Source of the DNA: Whitmania pigra
Taxonomy: Eukaryota; Annelida; Clitellata; Hirudinida; Haemopidae
Assembly: GCA_021613335.1 (NCBI GenBank)
Contig: JAJTWR010000308.1
Location: 2,320,001 to 2,384,000 of the forward strand
Direction of reading: 5' to 3'
DNA length: 64,000 nucleotides
Shown here piece after piece: positions 1 through 12,010 of the stretch. Numbering within the stretch: position 1 is the first letter of the stretch; each line of letters begins with the position of its first letter. The notes below the pieces were generated by a model. It searched no databases. It was not told where the DNA came from and worked only from the letters and a program-made list of their open reading frames with translations. Made by a program: the position numbers and the translations under genes.

Positions 1-1
1 A

Positions 2-115
2 TTCAGACAAATAATACAGTTTCATCGAGAGCAATGGGTTATGGAACATCTTAGAACTAGGCTTTTAAAACGTATTTATTATTCAGGAATGAGAAGGTTA
101 ATTAATAGACTATAA
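2..115 (+). CDS. possible 3' terminal coding exon of a gene entering from the left
   Basis: One frame is open from the first bases of the window to a TAA at 113-115, giving about 37 residues rich in Arg, Leu and Ile and ending in RRLINRL. An AG at 6-7 could instead be a splice acceptor inside it. AATAAA-like signals follow near 195, as expected for a short 3' UTR. I do not recognise the protein. The reading frame is short, so it could be chance, and the rest of the gene would lie outside the window. Confidence 0.3.
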   Translation, partial: FRQIIQFHREQWVMEHLRTRLLKRIYYSGMRRLINRL

Positions 116-1958
116 ACAATGAAAATCAATGTCCTTTTGTAATTTGTACAATGTATAATGTAAAATTTGTACAATATATAATGTAAAATTTGTATAAATA
201 AATATAATAATATAATTTTTCTCCAAAATTAGTTTTTTTTTTCTAACTAGAAAATAACTATTTCAACCAAATACGTTTTTATTTTACTTTTACTCATCAT
301 GTCAATATTCCTAATATTCCTAATAATAACCTGTTGTTTCATCAAATAATATCGTCATTTTGATAATCATTGAATTGTTTGAAATGTGATTTTGATAAAT
401 TTTTGTAAGAGTGATTTTTGATAAAATATGTCTTTGCCTTTGAAAATGGGCAGGGAAAGAAAATTCCCAGGAGCTCAACAGTTTTTGGGTCAGTTTCTAG
501 GTTTAAAATAAAAGAATTTCACAACCATGACCTTTTATTTTGCTTTTCCATTACCAACTTGACATCATTTACGAGTCCGTTGCTGCTGTACCAAGGGGCC
601 ATTTCTGTCAGCGGCAATGACAGCACTGGTAGCGCTAACAATTATTTAACTAGATCATTAGGCCAGATCATTAATGCTAAATTAGCTCTTCTAATGCAAT
701 GATGTTCGAGCCTTAATTCGATTTTTAGCTGCAAGATTTTATGGCAGCTATGCCTTTATTAATAATCCTCATTAGTTCTAAAAACATAATAGGGCCATAA
801 TTTAAATAACGTGTAATAACTAAAGTGTAAATTTCTAAAGAATAGTAAAATTTAGTTTTCCGTTTTGCATTTATAACGAAGATAGTTAAGATTTAAAAAA
901 TTTATGTAAATGTCTCTTCATTTAAAGCTTTCAACATTTATAAGGTAGTGACATGGCTTCAGCTAAAGAACAAAAGTAAGCAGGCATTTTTGTTTGAAAA
1001 CTTTCAAGGCACTTTTATTTCTTCTCAGGTTGCCTTCCGCGAATAAGTAACTGCATTTAAGCGTTCATTAAGTGTTAGGTAACTTTGAGTTATTATAAAT
1101 TGTTTGTTGTCATCGGAAAGGTTTGTCGAATTTAAAATGCACTTCTAGGGAAAAGCTACAACAAACTTGAAACATCAAATAATAAAGCAAACATTCTTTC
1201 ATTTTTGACTATTGTTCATATTTTCACTGTTATTATTATGTGTTAAAATTATTTTTAAATCGGTGCCTAATAAAATAATTAGAGAAGAATTGGATCTAAT
1301 TCAAAAAAAGTGCAGATTGTAAAATAGTTTAAATAATGTAATATAAAATACTTTAGGTTATATAATATCAAACACTTTAAATGTAATATGAAATATTTTA
1401 AATGACATAATATCAAACACTTTTATATGATACAATAATTGGTTCATCAAGCATTGCGTCGACACCACCTATTCTTATTGATAAAATGCAAATAACTTAA
1501 AGCGGCTGTAAATTGACAAAACCTTAATATGTGATCATTTGAATGACTAACTCAAGTTTCTTAAAATATTGAAGTTCTTCTTGTTTAATGAAACAACCAC
1601 GCTTTCGCGCCACCGCCTTTATCAACCCTCATCTCTTAGGAATGCTAGGTATTTTCAATATAAACATAACATTGTTTCGTGATTGGTCGCTGGTGACAAT
1701 GCTCGTGATTTATTTATCGCAATATTATTAATGAATGTATTGAGATGACATCTTTACATTCATGAGACGTTCATATCTTACTGATTTCTGTGCCTTGAAA
1801 TTAATCACCTAGCTAAAAATAAGATATTCTTTTGAAAACATTAACTTGTTTTTGAACCAATTTTGGTCAAGGACTGAGCAAAAGCACTAAATTTGTTTAT
1901 ATTGAAGTGACGTGCATCCAATTTTGAACGAACTTAGAAATTCCTACCTCGGAGCTAA
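116..1958. other. intergenic, AT-rich, nothing recognised
   Basis: No exon, repeat boundary or transposon terminus was recognised. A 94-codon open frame at 418-702 has no family features and no splice context that convinces me. Several near-identical short motifs (for example around 130-200 and 1330-1420) are simple AT-rich direct repeats. Confidence 0.4.
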
Positions 1959-2010
1959 CCGACAGGGAATCATCAGGAGTGTCCCCGTCATCAAACGTTT
2001 CGGCCCAAAC
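1959..2010. repeat. dispersed repeat fragment, copy 1
   Basis: This stretch starts CCGACAGG and contains CGTC-TCAAACGTTT-GGCCC. The same ordered motifs recur at 15270-15319, so the two are copies of one dispersed element, probably an end of a transposon. GC-rich sequence follows both copies. The class is not identified. Confidence 0.5.
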
Positions 2011-2649
2011 TCCTGACGTTCTCGAAGGGTGGGCCACACCCGCTCATCAGGCTGATGTCCATGTCGGTGAAAACCCTACCTATCCGACTCCATCGTAACG
2101 CACTAAACATTATAACGCATCCAATTTTTAAAGAGGTGGGGTCTGACAAGATAGCTAATTTTTGCCAACTTAAATTTGACTGCCACATATCAGAAGCATG
2201 CTTGTGGGGAAATAACGGTTTTCAGACTTAGATTGTCGCAGGACCATTTCAACCGAGCATGAATAATGCATCACAAAATCTTTTGTGAAACTCAGCATTT
2301 CATTTAACTTCAAACTAAATAGTTTATTATTCGTAGTAAGGAAAAAGCATGAAACAAGATATATTTGGTTTATTGGTTTGTCCAAAAACAGTGCGTTTCA
2401 AAAACTTGGCCCAGTTACTTAACGATAACTTTTTATGTACAGAATTTTCACAAGCTATTTTTTCACACAATGTACTGAAACACATTAGATTTAGATGCTT
2501 ATAAAATTTATTGAACTCAGACAAATATTTCGTGCAATTTTTGTGAAAACTGGAAATACCCAAAATTACGAATAGGAAACATAGGTGCATAAATGTTCAT
2601 ATATATGTTAAAAATCCAACCTTTAAATTATTATTTATATAAAAGTCAA

Positions 2650-3660
2650 TAATGTATCTTATCTCCTTTCTTAATAATTAACTCTTGAACTCTATTTTTT
2701 ACTGAATCCAAGAAAGGTTTCAAGCTCTTTTCATCCAGTTCTTTTCAGGTCTTATTCAAAAGCATCTTCCAATTCCTGAATACTGACATATTGTTTCCCA
2801 TTGGAGTACACCTTCCTTGCAGGCAGTACCCACATGTTTTTAATGGGGTTCAAGTTTTTGGAGCAAGCTGGCCACTTCAGAACGTTCAAAATCCTTTCCT
2901 GGAGATAAGCTGAAGTTTTTCAGTTCTCATGTGTGTAGCAGAGCATTGTCATGCGGAAAAATGACTGAATCATCCCATATTTGTCACACTGTGGAAAGGG
3001 ATACTGGTCCATTGTTTCAACACATTTTTTCGAGTTCTGCTTCCCATCCACGAAGACAAGTTCAAATGTGCTACGAGAGGAAATGGCAACCCAGAGCCAC
3101 AACTGAGCCACTTCCGATATTCCTAGTAAAAAATGCTTTTGGGCCTTCTGACAGCTTGCCAATAATATTTATAGCCATCTGGATCATCCTAATTTAATTT
3201 CTTTTCATCTGAAAAAAATAACCAAGTTCATCTCAGAACTCACCATCTCTTTTGTTAAGTTTAGCTGGATCTTCTTGTGATCCTCCATTAGAAGTGCTGA
3301 GGCTTGACAAACTTCAGAAAACTACTCTTCTGGAAGCACCTCAATATGGTCCATCGACTAACCTTTAAAATTAAGTTATTTTTCAAGTCTTTTGTTGAGC
3401 TAAATCCATTGGAAGCTTTACAGAGGACAACTCGTTTCTCACGTTTAGTAATTTTTTTATGTCTTTCTGGACTAGTTTTTGATCCATTACTTTCAGGATC
3501 ATTTAGATAATGTCTTATAACCCGTTTAGATTGATTAATCCTTCTAGAAATCTCTGAAATTGACAAATTCAAGTCTTTAAAGCCGTTATTTATCCTTTTT
3601 CGATATCATTAAGACTCTTTCCAGAACCCCTTTATAATAATGCAAATCTACAGTACTTAA
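2650..3660 (-). pseudogene. degenerate Tc1/mariner transposase
   Basis: Read on the minus strand, the sequence at about 3570-3290 encodes the helix-turn-helix start of a Tc1-type transposase (motifs ISEISRRINQSKRVIRHYL and DPESNGSKTSPERHKK). It continues through DDPDGYKYYW near 3190-3170 and on to the C-terminal part ending near 2660. The order matches the better preserved copy at 38890-39855, which carries GPDGYKYYWHD. Stop codons and frameshifts interrupt it throughout, so it is not functional. Terminal inverted repeats were not found with confidence, so the element ends are approximate. Confidence 0.7.
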
Positions 3661-4257
3661 AGTACATAAGTGAGTTTTGGAAATTTGACCATTAATATAT
3701 AATCATTATAAGAATCAGCTTTTGATTCCTGTAATAAATTAACCTCATTCAACTTAATATGTTGAAACAATTTGAATATTCAAAATTTGCTGCTAAATTT
3801 TATGGTATATTTATTAAATGACTTTGTGAATCAAGGAAGTAATCATCAGTAATTTATTAGATAAATTTGTAAATTGCGTGATTCTTGAACCCGGGCCAAG
3901 TTTATGCAACGCAATGTATCTATGATAATAACTCAAACCACCATCTACGCTACTTCCACAGCGTTGGAATCCCAAGCGACACCTGCAACTGAATGCCATA
4001 TTTCGAACCGATTAGTTTAACAGGCGAGATATAATATTTATAATATTTCGCTCTCGCGGAAACGACCTCACTCATCGCCCAACCCTGCCACTCAACGCTT
4101 GAATAAGGGATAAGCTCGGTCATCACCAATAAAAAGTCATCATAATTCGGTAATTATGTTTTTTATTCAAAATTTTGTCCGAACTTAATTGAGCACAATT
4201 TCCTAAAAATGTGACATAGCATAGACTTAGGCGAAACATTTCCTAGAAATACAATCA
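3661..4257. other. intergenic, nothing recognised
   Basis: This is the gap between the Tc1 relic and the ABCF2 stop codon. It should hold the ABCF2 3' UTR near its right edge. A moderately GC-rich patch at about 3890-4110 may be a further repeat fragment, but no coding or terminal motif is visible. Confidence 0.35.
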
Positions 4258-7229
4258 TCACTTTTTCTTCAGATTGTCTTGTTCAAGCTTGTTAATAAGT
4301 GATTGTTTGTATGTAAATATATCCCCTTCCCATTTTGTAATAGTTTGATTTTCACAAATCCAAATTTCTTCAGCAACCTATTAAAACAAAACAAATATTT
4401 AAAAGAACCTCACATTCACATGAATCAAAATATTGTAATGCAAGATATGCCTTGCCAAATGACAAAGAAGTTTCTTAAAAATGAATCTCTACAAAACCCA
4501 CCTGTGATATAAGCCTAAAATCGTGGCTGACGAGCAACACTCCACCATTGAATTCATTAATTGCAACAGCAAGTGCATCGATCGTTTCCATATCCAAATG
4601 GTTAGTAGGCTCATCGAGCAGTAGGAGGTGAGGTCTCTGCCATGCTAACCAGGCAAAGATGACCCTGCATCTTTGACCATCTGAAAGGTTCTTTAGAGGG
4701 CAAGTCTGTGCAGGCAAATAGTCAAAAATTAAAATAATTCAGTATGGAAATTTAATCCAAAAACGTAAAACCTGTTGTTGTCCTGTTAAACCATATCTGC
4801 CAACTATCCTTCTCATTTCTTCTTTTTCTTTAATGTCTGGGTAGCACTTCATCATCCAATCAAGGGCTGACATATTCAAATCTAAGATTTCTTGCAAATG
4901 CTAAAATTTAAAACAATCTGTTGATTAAGCTTCAAATTAACATAAATGTTAGCACTAACCTGATGATATCTGCCAAATTTGAGATGTGAATGTCTTCGAA
5001 TTAGACCATCTGTTGGGTGATTCTGTAACAAATTTTACAATGTAATTTACAATGCCTCATCTTGCGTTACACCACAAATTGAAATATGTAATGGCCAATC
5101 ATTTATCATACAATAAAGCAATTAGAGAATGGGAAATTAAAATCATTTTACCTCTCCAGCAATGAGCTTCAACAAAGTAGATTTTCCTGCTCCATTTGGT
5201 CCGACGAGTGCCACTCTGGTATCAAGATCAACACCAAACTCAACACCTTTGTATATGAGTGGCTGTAAAAAATCACATTTGAAAATTAAAATAAACATCC
5301 CCAATTGAGAACAATATTGTTTGAGAGTAAATATCAGGATCAGAAGTATCGCTTGGTTTGGTATGATCACAGTGAAACTCAACCGCTCAAGAATGAATTC
5401 GAACGGGAATCTCAACTACACCTCGGCCTTTTCTTCATCATATCCGATGACCTGTTCTTTCAATAAATCATTTCTCAAATAATATGTCAAGGCTCACCCC
5501 ATCATCTTTGTACTTGAAACTGACATTCTGGACTTGAACAACTGGAGGCGGGATTTTGTCACAATCAAGAAAATTGAAAGAAAGTGTCTGAAAAACAAAC
5601 AAAAGTCTGTCAAAAGTTCCCATTAACATACCACATAAAATCTCACCTTATCAGCCACAACTTTGTCTGTCAGACCCCCCTCAACCATTCTCTGCAGTGT
5701 CTTTTCTTTGCTTTTAGCTTGTCTGGCCAGCTTTGCACTTCCGTGACCAAACCTTGCAATGTAATCCTGCACAACGGTTCAAACATTGAGAGCCGATGTT
5801 TTCATCATTCATCGGAAAATGCAAATAACCTTCATGTTAGCCATTTGACCTTGCTCCCATTTAAATCTCTTCATTTGGTTTTCTTCTAATTCCATCCTTG
5901 TCTGGACATATGTGTCATAATTTCCCTTTAAAAAGATTAGTTTATAGAATAACAATATATTATAGAATAGTCCAGTGATTATATCTTTTACAATACTAAC
6001 TCCATAGTAGTTCAATTTCTTCTGTTGCATGTGTATTATATTTGTACACACTCCATTTAGGAAATCTTGGGAATGGGAGATGATCACAAGGATCCTCTTG
6101 TAAGTACTAAGGTATTGTTCAAGCCAAACACAGGCTTCAAGATCAAGATGGTTAGTTGGTTCATCAAGCAGCATGACATCCGGCTTTATGTAAAGTACCC
6201 TTGCAAGGGCAATGCGCATTCTCCAGCCTCCAGAGAAATTTCTCACCTAGCAATAAATAAAATTGACTACTAATTGTTCCTTAGTTACAAGTGAAATTAA
6301 AACAACCTTTTGATTCATCATGTCCTTAGAAAAGCCAAGACCATGTAAAATGGCAGCTGCCCTAACTTCAGCTGTTGAGACATCCATCTCATCAAGCCTT
6401 TCATAAATATCCATCAGCCTATCGTGCGCTTCATTTGAAGTTTGTGCAGCTAGGTGCTCGGCTTCATGTTCCAATTTTGTCTTTTCTTCATCTACTTCCA
6501 TCACACACTCTAGGGCTGTCTTGTCGCTGGGAGACATTTCACGTTGCAAGTGGAATATGTCAAAATGCTCAGGAATTGGAATTTCCCGGTTTCCAATGGC
6601 AGACATTAAGGAGGATTTTCCACAGCCATTGAGTCCAATAAGACCATACCTCCTTCCATTGTTCAGCTCAAGCTTTGTATCAGTAAGCAATTCTACTCCA
6701 TGAAAAGTTATAGAGAGATTTATGATTTGAATATCTCTACTCTCATAATGAGATCCAAGAACTCCTGTAACAGCTCTAAATTGGGCTGCAGCATATAAAT
6801 CCTCATTTTCCACCTCTTCTACTTCACCTAAATGTTAAATAGTTGTATAAAGCAGATACGTTCAGAGAATTGTGTTTGACAGACAGAAATCATTCAAATT
6901 CAAATATATATATATATACAATAATGAATACTCAAACTATATAATAAAGTGTTGTTATTCAGCGTCTCTGACTCAATATAAATGAACGATATCAATTGTT
7001 GTCGATGTCAAATAGCGTGATAGCACCTCTTCAAATCTCAATATTTACTTTTAACTATGTCATACAACTTCCATTCATACCTTCCTTTCTTATACAAGAA
7101 ATTATAACGCATTAAACACATACCATTGACGTCATTTCCATTGGTCTTTGGGGCAGGCTTCTTCACATCATGTTTTTTCAAGGCCTCCTTTTTCTTCTGA
7201 TCACGTTTCTTTTTGGAGTCGGAAGGCAT
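4258..7229 (-). CDS. ABCF2: ATP-binding cassette sub-family F member 2
   Basis: This is a soluble ABC-F ATPase with two nucleotide-binding domains and no membrane segments; family members act on ribosomes and translation. Exon 1 (7229-7124) gives the Lys-rich start [19 protein letters not shown]. The second exon (6827-6307) carries the first Walker [10 protein letters not shown]. The exon starting at 6246 carries signature FSGGWRMR and Walker [11 protein letters not shown]. Further exons give the linker ([15 protein letters not shown]), the second Walker [10 protein letters not shown] (near 5160-5220), then signature LSDGQRCR and [18 protein letters not shown] (4717-4515). The last exon ends in [14 protein letters not shown]...DNLKKK and a TGA at 4260-4258. 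The checked joins keep phase. Domain order and sequence are close to animal ABCF2, so the call is firm. The gene stands alone, with no neighbour on the same strand. Confidence 0.95.
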
Positions 7230-7990
7230 TTTAAATCTTTAGAAGAAAATGATATTCACCGTGTTTACTGACTTAAGCCCTGCTATAATCCACCCAAGTA
7301 GAAAACGATATTAAAAGAACTTCTGTTCACGGCCACAGAAATTTTAGTGTTACAAAGAATTAAATTTAATTAGCTTGCTTACATTTTAAATATCAGTTTA
7401 ACAAAATTATTAAAACTTAAAATTTTATTTTAAAATGTTTAAAAAATTTTAAGTTTGGAAAGTTACACGTATCGAGGAAAGCTATTTTTTTAAGAGGTAA
7501 TTCATTTCTATTAAACAAATACAAAAAACTTAAGCAAATTGAAAAAAACAAAAACGATGGTTCTATGCAGAGGCGTCATTTGGGAGGAGCAGGAGAGGGC
7601 ATCATCTCTGCCATCTCCCGATTACTATATGCCTCCTTGAATTGCTGTTACTCTCCGAATTCTTGGGGGAAGGAAACAAAAAGGTGATCTCATCAGATAT
7701 TTATCAGTTGATAGTTCTGCCTCTCCGGAAAATAGTTAAATAATGTCTCTGGTTCCAATCATTCGACAGAATCATATAGCTACTTGTCAGTGGCGTACCT
7801 AGAGATGTGAGCGTGAAATATTTCAATTGTTTTATTACAAAATGTCTTGTTCTTTTTGAAATATTTCCACACAAAAAACAACATAAAAAGCAAAACAAAA
7901 AATTTATAACTTTAAAAATGAAGTTTTGATGTTGCTGAAACCAATTGCAGTTTGTTTAGCAGTCATTTCTGCAACTCCTACCAATAGCCT
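7230..7990. other. intergenic, upstream of ABCF2, with repeat remnants
   Basis: The ABCF2 promoter should lie at its left edge, but no clear promoter motif is visible. Near 7567 and 7787 are hAT-like terminal motifs (CAGAGGCGTCATTT and CAGTGGCGTACC) without matching partners that I could prove, so these are probably decayed hAT ends. Confidence 0.4.
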
Positions 7991-8810
7991 GGTGGAAACA
8001 GTGACGCCGAGAGGGGGGGGCAGGTGGGGTCACTGCCAGGGGGCCCGCATCTGTAAGGGGACCCGGCCGGTCCGATCATGTCAATTTTTGCACGTCTCTT
8101 CGTTTACCGTAGGCGACAGAACATAATGTCCTAATAGCCCCATAGTTTTACATACTGTAAAATACTTTTATATACCGCCGAACGAACAGTCCATTTCACG
8201 TAGGGTGTATAAACTCTGTATTCTGATGTGAGACGCTAGGGTAAGGTGATGTAGGACGCCCACACCATTTTAGACGAAACGGATCATTACAGATTTGATT
8301 TGTGTTGTTCCCTAGCAGGAAAGGTTTGATTTACCATCTCTTCTATTTCTGTGGAGTTATACACACTAGATTACTGCTAAAGTTGATTTTTGGTCTAAAG
8401 GATGTAAAAATCTTACATATTTAATTTGTCAAACTATCACGATATTGAAAGAGCAAATCCATTGCTATAATAAATAACAACAGTTATGTTATTGTGTCAT
8501 TTAATAATGGCGTCGTAACTAGGAAAAACGCCCACTTCGAGTCAACCATTTTATAACGCCTTCTTGCAATTTATATAATGGCATTGGACGTCATTTCTGT
8601 ACCACATGTTAGGTTACAAACCTAACCGTTCATGAAATTTTCTCATATAACTGATGCAGTCGAAAAGTCGGCGCGTGTTGAGCGAAGCGTTTATTGTTGC
8701 GTCTCTACACGACAGGGCTGTGCCCGTAGAAGTTGATGCATCACTTACTCTAGAAGGGAAATTGGTGGGAATTCCATGGATACAGTCGGCCTCTTAGAAA
8801 TTCAGTCGAT

Positions 8811-9113
8811 ATGCTGTTGAATAAGTCTGTCGCCATGCTGAAACGTCTACACACTTTGAAAATCGATACACTGTTTCCAAACGTTGTCATTATGATACGT
8901 ATCTTCTGCACGCTTCCGGTTACCGTTGCTCAAGCAGAACGATCTTTCATCACATTGGCCCGAGTTAAAAATGTTCTGAGATCGACAATGTGTCAAGAAC
9001 GCCTGACCAGCCTTGGAATGCCGGCAGTGGAAGGTCGACTTGCAAGAACGATTGATTACAACAGTATAATTGAACTGTCTGCACGCAGAAAAGCCCGCAA
9101 AGTTTTGTTGTAG
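8811..9113 (+). pseudogene. hAT transposase C-terminal dimerisation region
   Basis: The 100-codon open frame contains IRIFCTLPVTVAQAERSFITL followed by LRSTMCQERLTSLGMPAVEG. This is the arrangement of the C-terminal hAT dimerisation domain: a short variable block, then ERSFS/T-L, then the R-T/S-M...RL-L stretch. The DDE catalytic residues and BED zinc finger of a complete transposase are absent. It lies inside the hAT element bounded by GGTGGAAA duplications and in the direction expected from it, so it is a remnant of that element's own gene. Confidence 0.75.
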
Positions 9114-9576
9114 CCATCTCTCTTGCATGTCGTAAAAGTCGGTTCCGCATAATTACATCGTTTTTAAGAACTTGTGTAGCTTAATCTCCATCGAAACACC
9201 AGTTTGCTTAGTGCACACAAATCTGTAGACGTAGCATGTGGCTGGTTATCTTTGAGTAAGGCTGTATGGTGTAACGGTCGTTGCAGGTAAGGACACAATT
9301 ATGATGAAATGAAGCACTCACAAAAAATAGGATCACCGATGATTAGAGTTGGCTAATTTAAAGCGCCTCGCTGCGTGTTTGACCACCAAAAATTACTACT
9401 TTCATTTTGATTAACTGTAAAACAAATAAATTCAAATTAGATGACGAACAGCGTTTACCTTTTCAAAAGTCATTTCTATATTTTAATTTAGCACCATGTA
9501 TGCACGAATGTTGAACCTTGATTGTAACATTTACCTCGATTTACATGTTTTATTATAGCGACAAAATTTCTAAATA

Positions 9577-10206
9577 CAGTCAATTCCGGATATAGTCACG
9601 TCCAAAACTGTAGGCTGTTGACTTGACTATAACCGAATGTTTACTATAATCGAAAATAGTAAGCTACGTATGGTTTACACGGTGCAAGAGATCAGCTTGA
9701 CTGTTTCCGAATCTTGACTGTAACCCAGAGGCCTAGCCTGGGTATTTTGCGCCCGGGGCAAACTATAGAATTGGCGCCCTTTTCCATGTCTATATATTTA
9801 ATCTTACTGCATTACACTACACTTGAAATTAAAATAAAAATTTTAATGGCACAAGGCATTCATTTAAAAGTGAAAAAACGTACTACAAATAGTAGCGCAT
9901 GCTTCACCCAATCAGTCACAGTCTAAGATGATTTACATGCATAGTAGTCTAATACTGTCTAAAATAGATTTATTTTTCTTGATTTAACAATTGCAAGCTG
10001 ATCAATAACGTCATCAAAGTCTGTTTTCTCAAGCGTTTCTCTGTCTATACTAAGAAGAGCAAGATCACTGAGACGATCCTGTCCCATTGATGCATTAAGC
10101 CTCATTTTGGCGCCTCTGTATCTTATCGCCCGGGGACATATGTATTTCCCGCCCCCCTTAGCTATGCCTCTGCTGTAACCGACTCGACTATACCCGGAAT
10201 TGACTG
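9577..10206. mobile_element. TA-flanked miniature inverted-repeat transposon
   Basis: It starts CAGTCAATTCCGGATATAG and ends in the inverse of CAGTCAATTCCGGGTATAG. The 21-bp ends differ at one position (A/G). TA dinucleotides flank it at 9575-9576 and 10207-10208, as for mariner/pogo-type elements. It has no coding sequence of its own. Subtracting the hAT insertion at 9726-10172 with its duplicated 8 bp leaves only about 175 bp, a typical MITE. It sits inside the larger hAT element. Confidence 0.9.
9726..10172. mobile_element. non-autonomous hAT element nested in the MITE
   Basis: The ends are CAGAGGCCTAGC and, read inwards from the right, CAGAGGCATAGC. Perfect 8-bp target duplications CTGTAACC lie at 9718-9725 and 10173-10180. 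The interior is 447 bp with GC-rich ends resembling other hAT termini (GCGCCCGGGG) and no transposase motif. A 70-codon and an 89-codon open frame inside have no recognisable domain. This is the youngest layer of a three-level nest. Confidence 0.9.
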
Positions 10207-10656
10207 TATTTTGACAAGGGGCCCGCAATGATGTCCTGCCCTGGGGCCCTTGTTGGCTCTCGGCGCCCCTGGGTGGAAAGGTACATGTTCATCACGGCTT
10301 CTTGCTAAAATAGCTTCTAAGATTTTGTCATTGCCATAACAACCGCTATAATCGAAAGAGATTTAACATAACAATAACATAACAATTATTTATAGTGGTT
10401 AAGAAGACCTGGATCTACTGTGTCAGCATGGATGGTTTCCTTATCTAGTTTATTCCATAAAGAAACCACTCTTGTCCTGAAATAATTATTTTTTAAGTTT
10501 CCCGAAGCCTTCCTATATTATTTACAATCGTTTACTTTCTGTGGCTTCGAAAAAAAGTGTTCAGACAAAAGGCCTTCCCCTCCCGATAAAATTTTGAATG
10601 CCTCGATGAGGTCCCCTCTATTTCTTCTTTTTTCCAGAGTCGTTAATTTACATCTA

Positions 10657-11540
10657 TTTAATCTTTAATAATAATAATATTTAATTTATAAAGCGCCGTG
10701 TGCGTAGCGTCAGAGGCGCCTTGTGTCTTTGCTGTCCCATGAAGTCCTGAAGAGATGGGTCTTCAGGTGGCGTTTGAAGAGTTCCAGGGATGGCTGGGCT
10801 CTGACGGTAGAAGGAAGTCTGTTCCAGACAGCTGGAGAGGCGTACGAGAAGCCCCTGTTTGGGAGGGATGATTTATGTACCGGTTGGTGAAGTTGAGTGG
10901 CTGTCGATGAACGAAGACCAGATGTTTGGCGGCGATGTAGTAGATGATGGAGATAAGGTGGGGTGGATGTTGCTAAGGTGTGATATGTCATGAGGGCAAT
11001 TTTGAAAGTGATACGACTATGGATAGGTAGCCAGTGCAATTTTTTCAGACGGTCCATGCTATTGAGGGTAGAGTTGATGAGGACGAGCTTGGCAAGCTTG
11101 TTTTGAACGCATTGCAAAGATTGAATTAAAGAAGCAGATGTGCCATAAAGAAGAGAGTTACAATAGTCTAAGCGAGAGAGAACAAGGCAGCGTATCGAGA
11201 ATTGCCTGGCTGGAAAAGATGAGATGGTTGATGAGGCGAGGGTGTTGGCGATTGATTCGTGGATTTTGGTAATCTTTGAGATGAAAAAAGAGTTAAAAGA
11301 ATTGACCAAGTTTGAGCACTCATCGTCGGTATAATATTGAGGAGGACGGCCGTGAAGCAATTTGTGAAGAGAGCGCCACATGGAACGGGGATTTACATCA
11401 GACTTGAGTTCTTCCTTGATGGAGGAGGCCCTTGAGTTTAGGATTGCAATCTTGGCTGTTTCCTTGGTAGACTTGTAGAGTTGCCTGGCGACGTCATTGC
11501 GTTGACGAAGATAGCGACGTTCCAAGCGCCGGCAGTAACT
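10657..11540 (-). mobile_element. L2-like LINE fragment with internal in-frame deletion
   Basis: One open minus-strand frame of 284 codons (11564-10710) begins in the host LINE and then carries SSIKEELKSDVNPRSMWRSL and NSFNSFFISKI. These are the linker between endonuclease and reverse transcriptase in CR1/L2 LINEs. The frame then jumps directly to LVLSRLDYCNSLLYG, VQNKLAKLV, LHWLPIHSRITFKI and PPYLHHLL, the region after the catalytic palm. The whole YADD-containing core is missing, yet the frame stays open. The 3' end has a GGCGC...GGCGCTTTATAAAT block followed by (ATT)n, the usual tail of this LINE type. Confidence 0.8.
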
Positions 11541-11798
11541 TAGCTTTCCAAAACCTTCTATCATCCTGATTGCCCTTCTTTGTAATCTTTAAAACACTTC
11601 TACATCCTTTCTCAAATGAGGGTTCCATACTTGCACACAGTTCTCAAGATGTGGCCTTACTAATGCCTTATACAATCTCAGTATTACATCCTTGTCCCTA
11701 TTCACTACTGTTCTCTTTATCATTCCAAGTACTCTGTTTGCTTTTTTAGCAACTTCCATGTACTGTAGAGATGCTTTTCAATTGTTCTGCATTATTAC

Positions 11799-11952
11799 TG
11801 TAATGTTTTCGTTATTTCAATTTTTTAACGGTTTAAACCCAATGTCAATAACAGCTAATCAAAACAGTTCAGAACACAAAATGGCGACGACATACACAAG
11901 CCTAACAAAAGATCTCTAATCGAACAAAATATAAACATAGACATATGTCACA
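11799..11952 (-). repeat. 3' LTR of the Gypsy-type element
   Basis: Direct repeat of the 5' LTR, with about 150 of 154 positions alike by eye. It is preceded in element orientation by the purine tract AAGGGGAGA and followed by the ATTAC duplication. The low divergence suggests the insertion is much younger than the LINE it interrupts. Confidence 0.9.
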
Positions 11953-12010
11953 TCTCCCCTTATACAACTAATGTCACTTCATTGATCGGATGATGATGGA
12001 ACTCCTTCCT

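Larger units (their letters stand above)
7999..10271 (+). mobile_element. hAT transposon relic carrying two nested insertions
   Basis: The left end CAGTGACGCCGAGAG and the right end (read inwards) CAGGGGCGCCGAGAG form imperfect terminal inverted repeats. The 8-bp sequence GGTGGAAA lies directly outside both ends (7991-7998 and 10272-10279), which is the duplication size of hAT elements. It encodes a hAT transposase C-terminal fragment at 8811-9113. Another transposon (9577-10206), itself holding a third (9726-10172), has inserted into its right part. Without them it would be about 1.6 kb, far shorter than an autonomous hAT, so much of the transposase gene is already gone. Confidence 0.85.

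Noticed and set aside
418..702. 94-codon open frame near the left edge
   Set aside because: The residues show no domain and no splice or promoter context; its length is within chance for this sequence.
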